From Gelatoporia subvermispora B (lineage: Eukaryota; Basidiomycota; Agaricomycetes; Polyporales; Gelatoporiaceae), in contig KB445798.1 in the NCBI GenBank assembly GCA_000320605.2, forward strand, positions 314,898-378,897: DNA of 64,000 nt, read 5' to 3'. The notes beneath the pieces were generated by a model. The model did not search any database, had not been told where the DNA came from, and saw only the letters and a program-made list of their open reading frames with translations. The stretch's first letter is position 1. Each line of letters begins with the position of its first letter. Both the position numbers and the translations under genes were made by a program. Shown here piece after piece: positions 10,705 through 22,017 of this stretch.

Positions 10705-11685
10705 CACCGAGGAAGGTGGCATTCCTCAATTTTGCCATGGCTCGAGAGATAATTCACGCCGCTGCGGTTACGATGCTATGCGCCGTGTGGAATATGCGGA
10801 TGAATTACAACGATTGCCAAATATTGGGGGCCTTCTCACAATATTCTCCTGTGCTGGGAGCATAATGCATATCCACGCACTGTTCCCGTTGTCCCACTGT
10901 GTGTGAACCCGCTTTCCGCATCATATCCTGAACCGCATGAGAATCGCATTGTTCAGTGTGCACGAAGCGATCTCGCCAATGTTATGACATTACGGTGTCT
11001 TTCGAGCGCAACCTGAGAAGGCGAAAACTATCCGATGCACGCATAGCAGAAATGACCCGACGAATGTAATTGTGGAGGGCAATCACCACGTTGTTGCGAG
11101 CACTTAGAGTGAGCCTTCCAATATGTGGAATTGACCCGAGGGAGATTAGAAAACGTGGTGGTGCCGTTGGGCGGGAACAATGCAAGATAGATCAGAAGCC
11201 ACGAGAACATCACCCACGACAATGGTGCGATTAGCATGCATCTTCAATCCGCTTCACACCGGAACTCTTGTGGAAAGCTGAGCGTGATGCGCAGGGTGAA
11301 TATATTCCGAAGCACGTTGTATAAGAAGCCGCTGGATTAACGACGAGATGATTCGACGTAGCGCTCGCATATCGCTGGATGATCTGTGGGATGAGGAAAA
11401 GGTTACTCGGGAGAAGTCGTAGAAGGCGAACGCGAGCGCTGAACAAACTGCTTGTGGGCTTCGAGTTCGTATTACGATTCCTACCGCGCGAGAGTCGTCA
11501 ACCGGGTGGTCATTATACAAATGGACCATATTCGGGCTGAAGTTATGGACCAGCAATACACTTGTCAACGCCAATAACAGCATCATACTTTGCATCGCAT
11601 CTCCAGTGTTGATTAAAGTGAATACATGTCATGCTGCGTGCAATGTGCTAGTTATCAGCTCTGCGACAGGTAATTATCAATATCC
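10705..11685 (-). repeat. Duplicated spacer between RAD17 relic and copy D
   Basis: It corresponds, inverted, to 58696-59690. Both contain a run reading SWLLIYL(A/T)LFP and scattered matches, but neither shows a continuous gene. Possibly an old dead gene or untranslated sequence carried along with the duplication. Confidence 0.5.
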
Positions 11686-11689
11686 CTTA

Positions 11690-13395
11690 TACCACACATT
11701 CGGGAAAGCAGCGCATCAGAATGGCGACGATATCAATCGTCGAAGTCCTCGATATCTTCAATGTCATCGTCATCATGCCAGCCCCTTTCTCACTCGGGTC
11801 ATCTCTCCCGTCAACCCACTCCGGATCGTCCAGGAACTCGGCAACTGGCACCTCGGCATCGTCGCCCTCCGCAAGCTGTGATGAGTCACCGGCACCTTTG
11901 CTGCATATGAGTCGAAAGAAGAGCTTGTACGGGTGGCACATACGCTCCATGTCAAGTCGAGAGAAGAGCTTGTGCAGGTAGTACATATGTTCCTGGTGAG
12001 ATCGAATACTACGTGAGGCGCGTAGGGCACCCCAGATACATGAAACATACCCGAGAGCGTCCGCGCGGTTTGAGTGCTCCGCCCGATCTGAGTGCTATAT
12101 CCTCCTTCGTCCACTCGGCTTTCTTCAGTCAGGTTGGGACAATCTCAGAGGTACTTGTTAGATATGATGAGCAAGACTGTTCACGCGTGACAACCAGTTA
12201 CGAACATCACCCAATGCACCTCCCGCGTCGTGGGCACGACGGAGCGCGTCGAAGAACACAGGCTTGTACGGTGCCTGTGAATGGGGCACCACGGGCGAAG
12301 GAAGCGAGGGCAATGTACTGAGTACAATCAGATGGAAATGATGTGGAAAGGCCTGGTGCCAACGTCCGATATCAAGCTACACATCAGTGTCAATATCACA
12401 AAGAGGAAAGGGGACACATACAGCCTTGCCTCCGCCTACGGAAATCCAGTTCAGCCACTCCGCAAGAGCGTCACGTTGCTCCATTGTCTCGCAAGACTGT
12501 GAATAGTTTTAGTGGATATACTAGACACAGCAGAGAAAGGCGGCTGGCTTTGTGTTGATGCAGAGAAGATAGAATGACAGCGACCCGCGCGTGCAAGGAA
12601 CGCCTGGAACGTTTCCGACAAACCTTCATATTCGCCGTGATAGTCATCGGGACAGAACTGCTCATCCATGGTGTGGTGCCACTGGAGTATGTCAAAGCCC
12701 AGTTCTCGTGCAAGAACACGAACGGTAGCTGTCTCGCCAACACCGGCTGGGCCTATCAACGCAAGTAAACGCTAGAGCCACAACATCGAGTCAACGAGGA
12801 AGGGATGATGCAGTGTACCCGACGTACTCTGTACCCCTCAGCTTCTCATGATCCCTGAGACACACCCTCGAGTGCCTCGAGTAGCCATTGACGGACACTC
12901 TGGACCTTCCTCTTGTGCACAGTAAGACCGTCCTGATGTATTCCGCATCAAGAAGGTTGAGAGGTGTGAACACTGAGACGACGAACCTCAGGAGCCGGTT
13001 TATACTGGTCTGCCCATAGCTGGTATTCTGCGGCTACAGCTATCTCAGACATTTGATACGAGTATACAAGAAATGGATACAGGTAGATGATGCACCTGAT
13101 CCCATTGAAGATACTGCTGTGACCTCTCCCGTTCTTTTCCCTTTCTCTTAGTATCCTGCGAACTTTGTGATTGCGACAGCCGAGCAATTTAACTTGTAGA
13201 TAGATCAAAGGTGGTCTCGGAAACTGCAGACTGGATAAATTAGGATTACTGCGAAGTAGATACGTGATCCTGCCCACCAAGGACAAAGGCATCTCATTTG
13301 CCTCTTTGTTGGCGATGACGCGGGCCCGGGCGACTCAGGTCTTGCAGTATTCCTGCCAGATTTACGTGAAGACAAGTTCACCTGGATCATCAGAT
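11690..13395 (-). pseudogene. RAD17 pseudogene (inverted duplicate)
   Basis: It is clearly related to the intact RAD17 at 56101-58695. The start codon is TTG at 13373-13375, where the parent has ATG. Walker A reads GPAGVGETAT, with glutamate (codon 12733-12735) replacing the essential lysine. An internal deletion of about 1 kb joins the serine-rich segment after the ATPase fold directly to the late exon with the ETMEQ-like region, near 12500-12525. The acidic C-terminal exon near 11700-11900 is still recognisable. The loss of start, ATP-binding lysine and core leaves no functional clamp loader. Confidence 0.88.
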
Positions 13396-13475
13396 ATGTA
13401 TGCTACTAAGATACAGCGTCCGTGGCGAGCCGGCGATCGCGTCGCCACCGACGCGTCCCGGTGAACACTTCTCGG
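13396..13475 (-). repeat. Relic RAD17 promoter and duplication edge
   Basis: It matches the parent promoter at 56016-56070 in inverted orientation, keeping one ACGCGT (13451-13456) but not the outer one. Homology stops just beyond it. The 18-bp string at 13450-13467 reappears in direct orientation at 61685-61702. Confidence 0.6.
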
Positions 13476-13689
13476 TGTGCTACAGTGTGAGCGTGTCGAA
13501 TTGTCCGAAAAAGACCTCCCTGTGCCGTATGCAGCAGCTGTTTCTCACGCTACATCGATCCCATCAGTTACAAGCTCTCTGTCTCAGCGGCCAGCCTGAA
13601 CTTGCGTCGACTCTTGTGTCTCTAGCAGCTGTCTATACACTCTTTTACCCTCACTGGTGTTGTAATATGTGCAATCGCCGACGGAGCCC

Positions 13690-13815
13690 GTGGCACGTGT
13701 ACGTGGGACCGCAGAGCTGGAGTTCGGCACTGATACCGGCCTGCAGCGCATCAGGCGAGAACACCAGAAGTCGTGCAAGGAGGAGCCGCGTTCGGGCGGG
13801 ACCCGATGCCGCGGT
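13690..13815 (+). repeat. Dispersed repeat R1, copy 1
   Basis: About 125 bp related to 18549-18680, sharing GCGCATCAGGCGAGAACA and GATGCCGCGGTGAG in the same order. Nature unknown. It may be the end of a larger mobile element. Confidence 0.55.
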
Positions 13816-13999
13816 GAGAGCGAGCGAAGGCGGTGTCCGGGCGCAGAGGACACCGGAGGTGGTGCAGACGCAGCGCGACGCAGGAGCGGAGACGCATCCG
13901 AATGTGTATACTGATTGTCATGAGGCCTATCCGGCACAAGAAATATAAGAAAAGGTCTGTGATGCTAATACCGCTACCTAAACAGAAATGAATCAGGAA

Positions 14000-15518
14000 C
14001 TAGTCGACATTTGTGAGCCACGGGTGCTGCAACAATTGTGTGGCGGCCCATCGCTTCCTTGGATCGACGGTTAGCGCACATGACAAGAAGTGGGCAAGCG
14101 GAGCAATTTCCTCCTGTGGGTGACCGGCCCTCGCAAGCAAATCCTCGAGTGTAATCCCGTACTGTCCAGCACCTTGCAACAAGTGTCCTGTTGGATAGGG
14201 TTGGCCTTCATTGCAGTGACTGGAGGAATAATGCGAACCTTCGTCGCTAAAGTAACGCTTCGCATACTTCCCGCTTTGGATCAGCGACTGGGGAAACTCC
14301 CCCAAGAGGCCCACCACCTGTGCCAGATGCGTCTGAGACCGACTCATGCCAGATTGATCGACGTTCCAGCCAGGATCGAAGAGCTTCGCGCCACGCGCAA
14401 ACTCGTACATCTGATGTGAAAGATTAGAAGCAGTAGCGAAAGGAAGTTGCTCACTTACGAGGCAACCGAAATTCCAGATATCAGCTTTGGTGTCCCATTC
14501 CGCCCCAATTATCACTTCGGGGGAACGGAGAGCCTCAGGCTGGATCAGCGCTGCGTAGCGATTCGACATCTTGTTCGCTACATGGTGAGTGCCAATCAGA
14601 TACTCGTCAGATGATGTAGCTAGATGATCATACCCGAACCCATGTCCCCGAGCTTGAATGTCGCCAACATTAATTCAGACTGTGACAACTGAACTGCGAT
14701 TGGCGCTACCGGAGGAGGGGCCCCAGTCATGAAAATGTTATCACCCTTGATGTCTCATTGATCGACAGTTTATCCAGGCAAATAAGAGACCGCGGGGAAC
14801 GTCGCATTTACCTGTGTGAACAATGTTGCACTCATCATGCATGTACTGCAGAGCGAGTAGCAGATGCTTCGAGATGCGCTTAACCAAGGAGAGAGGCATG
14901 GCAGCTGTCAGGCAGCGAAAGATGTCGAGAGCTGTGGGGCCCATAAGCTCAGTGACAATGCATATGTGCGATCCATTCGGTCCTTGAAAGACGAAATCGT
15001 CAAGCAGATGGCAGATGTAACGATAGCCTAGTGCTTGGGGATTTTGGACTCGAAGAGCTCTCAGCGTGCCAAGTTCGTCCCAGCCGGTCTTGTCGTTCGA
15101 GAGGTCGCTTACGAGAACTTTCATGGCAGCCTGACGCTGCTCTCTAGAGGAAGGTAGATGGGTGGGAAGGGTGAGACGCCACAAAAGTGGATACAAACCG
15201 AAGGTCGTCAACAAGCCAAACTGTCGAATACTGGCCCCAACCAAGCTGCTGAACAACTTGATATCGTTCTTGATATACATCCCCTACGTGAACAGGATGG
15301 TAACCGCCAAGTTTATAGCGCTGTGAAGGCTCTCGGTCCTTCTCCCGAGCAACCACAATAGAGAACGCAGGAGGCGAGTAAGAGCTCATGCGCCGGGAGA
15401 CGGATTTTGTGATAGCAGACAATAGTCGAGACATGACTTGCGGGATTGACATGGAGACTTGAGTATGGGAGAGCCAGGATGATCGAGGAGGAGGTCCAAG
15501 TTCAAGAATAGTAATCAT
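14000..15518 (-). CDS. SRPK-like serine/threonine protein kinase (433 aa)
   Basis: Five exons (15518-15199, 15143-14812, 14753-14634, 14577-14459, 14410-14000) give 1302 nt in frame. Visible motifs are the glycine loop GWGQYSTVWLV, the ATP lysine in AAMKVL, the catalytic loop HTDIKGDNI (HxDxKxxN), a metal motif reading GDMGS in place of DFG, the APE-region equivalent ALRSPEVI and the helix-F motif KADIWNFG. The opening HPVHVGDVYQERYQVV and the preserved YHPV start are typical of SR-protein kinases and of the expanded basidiomycete SRPK-like set. A substrate in RNA splicing is possible, but the expanded fungal set is mostly uncharacterised. Length is short, consistent with a minimal kinase domain. 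Confidence 0.85.
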
Positions 15519-16425
15519 GGCCTTATATTGAATCAACGATTAATTCCCACGGTGTGACGCGTGGCTAACTGACTCAACTCAACGTCGATCGAATACGACC
15601 GCTTTCTCCATGGCCGCTCGGAGTTCGCATTCGCAGCCGTGTATGACTTGTCTTGGGAAGTAAGGGTTTGCTCTGGATCTTACCTGCTCTGCAGCTTCTC
15701 ACGCCGTGATTCTCGCCGCTTGATCGTTGAGAGGGATTTTGAGATCCGACAGACTGTTCGAATGTTCGACGGCCTCATGTTCGTGACCGTAGGATGCCCT
15801 ATACTTGATTGCGAGACGGCTCAAACTCGATGACATGCTTTCTATTGTTCAAAAAAGAAGTTTTGTTACGACCCAGTGGATCGGATATTTGGTTTGCACC
15901 GCTGATCTTCCCCGTTCACGCCTCTTGCAGGCTTGCAGCGCTGATACGACTCTCCATGGACTGGTAGAGTCAAGAGCCGGAGTACAGCCGGAGGTGACTC
16001 GATCTTCCCTTATGCGATGCGGTGTTTGGTGTTCACATGCATGCCCTTCTAGTATTGCCGCTGTCACCTCCCTTCCTCCCTTGTTGGCTTTCTTCGCCCC
16101 GCACTGCCACCCTGAAGCCGGTGTTTGCTCGTGAAAACCTGGTATGCGTACTCCAGCCGTACACCTCTGGAACTGTCTAACTTTACTTTTCGTCAGGCAA
16201 ACTTCTATTCATGGCGTATTAGGGCCTATGAAACGGCACGACATTTCCCCGTGGCCTGCAGAAACGCATTCTCTATTCTATGAGTCATCTGCAGCTTCTT
16301 GATGAGAAATGAAGACGAAAACAGCGCAATCAACTGGTCTGATTGTTTATGGCATACCACATGTTGTATGCGAAGTGTGGACAATCTCCTGACGAATTCT
16401 TGCCCCGGTAACTTCCTGCACGACG
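15519..16425. other. Intergenic, no gene seen
   Basis: Short frames only. Includes the upstream region of the kinase. Confidence 0.5.
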
Positions 16426-16430
16426 CTCCA

Positions 16431-16436
16431 TATAAA
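16431..16436 (+). promoter_or_regulatory. TATA box
   Basis: TATAAA about 69 bp above the ATG at 16500, with a pyrimidine-rich leader between. Confidence 0.6.
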
Positions 16437-16499
16437 CCCCTACAGCACTCTCAACTCGCTATCATCAGATATCTTCTTACTCCCAGTCAACTGCCCCTC

Positions 16500-16849
16500 A
16501 TGAGACCCACTGCCTTCCTCCAAGAGCTGAAGAGGCTCGCTGTCAAAGTCTTTGCACCAGGTACCCCTGACTACAGCTTTGCGGAGGCGCGCATCAGGCG
16601 CCACTACGAGCTTAAGAAGCTTGAGAACCGTGGCGTCGAGGGCGCCGAAACGAAGTTAGTCCCTCACTAAAAATCCCTCCGTCTGTACTCACCGTCACGG
16701 ACGTCTAGGCCGACGGTGAAGGCGGCAGCAGCGGAGACAACAAAACCGGTCATCTCACTGTCGTCTTCACCGACGCGTACGGCAAACACGTTATTACGCA
16801 CCGCGTGTACAGGGATGACTCCCACTACGAGCGCGCCACTTCTACCTAA
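16500..16849 (+). CDS. Small unknown protein, two exons
   Basis: The first exon (16500 to about 16651) encodes MRPTAFLQELKRLAVKVF followed by a charged EARIRRHYELKKLENR helix. A GTTAGT donor follows. The last exon ends at 16849 and encodes TGHLTVVFTDAYGKHVITH and a natural stop after HYERATST. The obvious acceptor CTAG at 16709 does not keep phase with the donor. A later AG (GGCGGCAG, about 16726) does, so the junction is uncertain. No signal peptide or known domain. A TATA box at 16431 supports a real gene. Confidence 0.55.
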
Positions 16850-18548
16850 GTGCGTGTTTAGCATGGCGTCCTCTCCGAATGCTATTAACGGCGGGCTCCC
16901 ATATTCTCTTCTTTACAGTTGCAGTCCCCTTGATTTTACTCTTCTTTCTCCCATGGATGTAACCATGAATGTCCGTTTAACTTCTTTGTGTACTTTGTCA
17001 TAGTTTCGAACATGTCAATGGAATGAGCGTTATGATATCGCCAACGACCGACGAAATAGGCTCCCTGTACTTCCCCGTAGGAGGCCGGTCGAACTAGTCA
17101 TGACGTCCGAGCATCGTTCAGGTCCAAGGAGCCAGTTTATGTTCATGGTCCTCGTATGGATACAGATTGCGGGGAGGGAAGTAAATCGAGTGAGGCCCGC
17201 CGTCGGCCAAACATTATGTAATCACGACAAATCGGCCTCATCGCCTGCGTCCGCGGAGGTGGTAGCATCTGACGCCCAGTACTGATGACCCTGGGAAGGG
17301 ACAGTGCGATCTATCGATTATCGGTAGCGCAAGATTCAAGGACGTGAGTGCGTGCCACTGAATCTGGGGTGATCTGACACCATGGGATTCGTAGGTTCCT
17401 CGAGCATGCACTTAGTGCATGGCAGTGTATGCATTCGAACATACGGATCTCCGCGAGTAGGGCTGAGCCGTTGGCTCTAGATTCGGCGCTGGGGTTCGAT
17501 ATGCTATGGCACAGTCGCCGTGGAGCGGAATGCCTTTCGACTGCTCAATGTCACCGAGCACCCGGCCGCGATATTCGCAGCGGAGGGGAAAGGGCATTTT
17601 TTATGCCATCGTGAGCCTACGACTCAAGATATGTTCGTATAATTTGTATACACCGCTTCGGACCATTCCAGAGGGCAAGCAATACCTATGCGACGCCAGC
17701 TCTGATGTTTGCATGCCCACACTGCAATTCGATGCACGGTACTGTATACAGAATTCGGCTGGCACGGGCACCCACGGCGTGGACGCGGCATGATCGCAAT
17801 GTCCAGAGAAGATAGCTCAGGTCAGATTTCGAGAGAGACGAGTGCATAGTCACACTCTTAGCTATGGACATCCGGTCGGGGGGTCGTGCGCGCGACGTTG
17901 CTTTGGGGTGTGCAAGGCGGGCAGCTGCAGCTGGTCAGCGTCGATGATCACGCTCATTGATATCCGCGCTCCCCGCCGGACGGGCAGCAAATGGGGCGCA
18001 TAGCTATCCGACGTATTCTTCCGATGTGTGGTGCTGTACATGAAAAATCGTGCACGCGCTCGCAGGACTTCTCGGAGGCGGCACGGTCGTCTGCTGCTGC
18101 GTGTATCTCGCTCCCCTCAGCAAGAAAGTGGAGCGCGCCATTGCCAGTCGGCAGGATGCCCGTGACTCGGTAACATGAGTTCTGACATCGAGTCGGCGTC
18201 TGAGAACGAATCCGCGCATGTTCGAGGAAAGTGGCGGGGCCACGAGCAGAAGTGGGAATCGTGTTGCGAGGCTTGTACAGCGGTGTTGCTTGGGTGACCG
18301 TGACAGGCGGTTATTGTTGATCCATTCATGGCTAAGCTCCAGAGCAGGTAGCACGGTTCAGGTGCGGCAGTCCCTTGTAACTCAGCTCCGACGAGAACGC
18401 GGATTAAGCTCTGGGTATGGAGAGGGCAGAATCACCTGACGTCCTGACTCGATAGATTTCAGGCACATTCAGACGACGCGTGCCTAGCGGCAGCCGCGAC
18501 GAACGGTAGTTTCAGGATGCAAGTGCTGGTCAACGGACAGGGAGGGCT
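16850..18548. other. Intergenic, no gene seen
   Basis: About 1.7 kb with only short, unconvincing frames on both strands. Confidence 0.5.
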
Positions 18549-18680
18549 CTGTAGCACGTGCACGTGGGACTGCACAACACTTGCTGAGATTCGGCACTCG
18601 ACGAGCTTCAGCGCATCAGGCGAGAACATCAGAAGTCGAGCAAGCCGTGTTCGGGCGGGATCCGATGCCGCGGTGAGGAG
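18549..18680 (+). repeat. Dispersed repeat R1, copy 2
   Basis: Shares ordered blocks with 13690-13815, same strand: CACGTGCACGTGGGAC-like, GCGCATCAGGCGAGAACA and GATGCCGCGGTGAG. Confidence 0.55.
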
Positions 18681-19827
18681 AATATTACTCGTTGAGAACG
18701 GGCGTTCGCACCCTGGGGCTTCTCGTCGGGCACAGGGAGCAACGTGTGTGCCATGCGCAGGACGGGCCACGCGAGACCGCGCGACGCCCGCAGGAACGCC
18801 GGGCGCATCGCAGCTCCCGCCATCAGCACTCGACCGCCGCCTCGTCTCGCCTGGAGGAGGTCCGCCCGCTCGACGTGGTGAGTGTGTTCCGCGCCCACCG
18901 CTTTTGCGATCAAGCCCAGCCCGAGCATGATACATGATGCATGGTGTCCGGCTTCGCGCATTCCACCCATCTCTGCACATCCATATCCCGCGTTCTCGCT
19001 CGCTGACTCCCACCTGCTCCGTCGTCGTTCCCACTTGTCAGGTCGTCCATCTGCTCTCGCCGGACTCGACGCTGAGCCGCGCCTCTCAAACTTTTCCCTA
19101 GACGCCGTTTACACTTTCGGACGGCCCGACGGCGCGTGCGCGATACTTTCTGGAGACTCCCCGCGAGCATTTGAGGCATAGCGTGATTGCCGAAAACCCT
19201 CCAGGTGAGTACCATCAGCTATACCCTCCCATCCTCGCACGCCCCACCGTCGACGGACGCCGTCCGCGACTGTCGCGCAGACGATCCATGCGCGCCCGCC
19301 ATGTATGGCGCACGTCCCGGGTGTATGCTACACGCTGTCCGCCCGCCATCGCATCCGTCCTGCCGCTGCCACACCAGAAACAGCTGCGCTGCCATTCGCC
19401 CGTGGCCGCAGGAGCGGAAGACGCTTTGCTTCTCGTCTGCACACCGCTACTTGTGCGGGGGCTGACCGATGGCCTCCCCAGGCACTTGCCCGCACCTGCC
19501 CTGCGCACCCACGCCTGCGCCCCGCGCTTTGCCCCCGCCAACGCACCGTAGCGTCTCGGGCGACCTCGGCCTCAGGCGCGCTTCAGAAGGACCAGAGGGA
19601 CTTGTTGCAGGAGGGCGAGAGTGAGTGCCAGTCTGGTGAGCACATCAACGATTGAGGATGTCTGGCCCCCCCTCCGCCCTCGACGCCGGCTGTCTGCCAG
19701 GCCAGCGAGCTCAGCTCAGCGTTCAGTGCATGATTGAAGTGTGCTATTTGTGCCTGCTGTCCGCTCGCCCCGACACCGCGCTCAGCGCGATGACCCATCG
19801 CGATGCTGGTGCAGTGCCGCTGCGCCC
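18681..19827. other. GC-rich block of unknown nature
   Basis: Markedly richer in G and C than its surroundings, with long overlapping open frames on both strands that come from composition and show no domain. It begins at repeat R1 and ends exactly where the truncated Zn2Cys6 copy E starts, so it may be an insertion or rearranged foreign segment. No terminal repeats were found by eye. Confidence 0.4.
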
Positions 19828-20429
19828 TCACCTCGAGGTGGCGGTGGCCGGTGATGTCTGCGCAGAAGGCCGTCCTTCTGTTTGCTCACCGCTTCTCGAG
19901 TCTACAGCCGGCTGCTGCTCCGGAGTCCCGTCAGACGTTGTTGCGAGCTGAATAGCATCTGTAACTGACCTGGAACGGTGCGGCTTGGACAGATCCTTGT
20001 CCCGCGTAAGGTGCATTTACAGATGTTGTTTGGTTCTCATAGGCGTAGCCGCCCTGTCCCGGAGGTATACCGGCCTGGATATGACTATGAATGGGTATTT
20101 ACTCCAGAAACTGACGGTCACTGACGTTGAAATACCATGCGCCGACCGGATACGGCACATTGCTGACAGATGTCGATCCGACTGTAGGATACGGTGATAG
20201 TCCAATTTCAGAGGTCGGAGAATTGATTCCGTGGTTTGACAGTGCAAGTGCTAGTGCATCTATAAGCATGGGGAAGGTATTCGTCGCTGGTTTCAGACTT
20301 ACCTGGGGCATCTCCAGCATAGGCTTCTGTGATATCAGGTGTCATAGCAATGTCGGCGCCGCCCTCTGGAAGCGATGTTGACATTGTGGGGACGAAAGGA
20401 GCCGCGATTACCTGCTGGTAATTTGGCAT
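19828..20429 (-). pseudogene. Zn2Cys6-family copy E, 3'-truncated
   Basis: Exons are open from ATG 20429: MPNYQQV through AYAGDAP, then a second exon with VGSTSVSNVPYP, and a third ending AAPFQ before the family donor GTCAG. The next exon reads LATTSDGTPEQQP but runs to a TGA at 19828 against the GC-rich block. The motif exon, acidic exon and zinc cluster are absent. Closest relative is copy G at 62871, with which it shares upstream sequence. A TTAAATA box lies near 20515. Confidence 0.6.
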
Positions 20430-21130
20430 GTTTAAGCTGAGCAGTCGAAGGAGGGGTCAAAGAGCGAAAGACGTTCTCAATTGACGATGCTCTTGAGAGG
20501 CACTACATGGACGTATTTAAGTTCACCGCTGTGGGCCGCGCTGCCACAGAAAGTAGCACCAATCAGTGAGCCTGGGATCGCTTCCCGCCTCGTGGATGCG
20601 ATGCTAGTTATTCACCGGTGTCTGCGGATGGATTCCGCGCGGATGGGACCAGAGTATTGGGAAACACTGCCTACTTGAGTGGACAATACAGGTGCTTACA
20701 TTGTGCGTGTTCCCTCGTGCTGAGGCTGAGTACAGAACCCGATCCACATCCATCCAAATCAGGTATAGTACAAAATGTGCGTTCCGCGGCCACTGGTCAT
20801 TTTCGGGACGAATGCGATCGCGAAGTCGTAAGATATGGTTCTTTGTGACTAGTCGTCTCCGGATCATTCATCTGTGATCTGAGATGGGCCGCGTGTGCTT
20901 CATGTGCTGAAGAACGCTCGTCGGAATATGATTTAGATTGTGTACGGGAAATAAATCGAACACTTCAGGTCCGTTCGCTGCATCTTCTGGTTGAAAACGA
21001 ATCCGTCCTCTACAGGATAATCCTTCAAGAATTCTATGCCAATATAGATGGCAAAAAATGGTTATATACCTCCGGAAATACTCCGGAACATGTGCACTAT
21101 GGCATATTATGAGCGAACTTGTTTTCGGAA
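20430..21130 (-). repeat. 5' flank of copy E, duplicated at 62.5-62.85 kb
   Basis: The segment 20590-20760 matches 62560-62740 inverted, sharing CATCGCATCCACGAGGCG and GGAATCCATCCGCAG. It behaves as a flank module for the E/G clade, the counterpart of the module found in front of copies A-C. Confidence 0.55.
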
Positions 21131-21560
21131 ATCATACCTTAATTGCAAAATCAAGTCGAAGTGGGAGCCAATATTGAGACATCTGATACGCATTCCTATG
21201 TAGAACAGGCTCTGACGGGATATCAGGGCCAGAATGGATGGTATGAGCTACCGCAGTGCACTGGTGCCTGTGGATGTCGGTGCCCCACCAATATGAGTCA
21301 TATGCACCGTGCACGACGCACGAGACGGCGGTGTGGCCTGAGCGTCGTATATCCTGACATCGGTATAGTATGTTGTTAACGCCGGACATCCATAGAGATC
21401 ATGGATGGGATGGCAGTAGTGTGTGCACTAGGTACGTGCTGACTCGGAATCGCGCGCCAGATTGCGCAAGGACTCGAACTGCACAGGCGCTAACAAACCC
21501 AAACCGTGAGACACTTCGAAGATCACGTACAACCCGCCGTCCGCCTTCGGTGCGCCTCTA
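21131..21560 (-). repeat. Decayed family fragments
   Basis: The minus strand contains a stretch reading MSQYWLPLRLDFAIKV, resembling a degraded family motif exon, with similarity to 61860-62060. The part 21420-21560 repeats 8636-8760. No intact frame. Confidence 0.4.
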
Positions 21561-22017
21561 ATCATCGTCGCAAACAAGATGGTGCCTCATGCTCACGGTT
21601 TGCCCCAGATGTCTGACAGAGTACCGAAGAGAAATGTGCATTGCACGCTACGGCAATGCTACGCATCTTTCTAGCAGATCAAGTTCATGATACAACTCTG
21701 TATATTTCGGGCTATCACCGTGAGCCAATTCGGAGCAGGTCAACTGCTTGATTCGCTTGATGAGTTCACGATCCGCAGACTGCGAACATCGAGTTTGCTA
21801 TCACAAGATCTCCCTCCAGCCTCCGGGTGGCAATGTAACGTCTAAACGGGACCGATTTGGATATGGTCCCACTGGTTTCTGCGCTTTCGGGAGACGCGAG
21901 TACTTTACGTTCCATTCGACGTCTCAATGGTGGGGCTCTTATAGTCCACCCCATCTCTGGAAGGAGACTGCGTTGCAACCACGTCCATCGTCCACCGGTT
22001 CATCCTGACTCGCCAGA
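21561..22017. other. Intergenic, no gene seen
   Basis: Upstream region of the DUF6533 gene. A CTTATAG TATA-like string lies near 21936. Confidence 0.45.

Noticed and set aside
18459..19551. Long overlapping open frames on both strands in the GC-rich block
   Set aside because: Arginine/alanine/proline-biased composition from high GC, no domain, no start context or splice structure.
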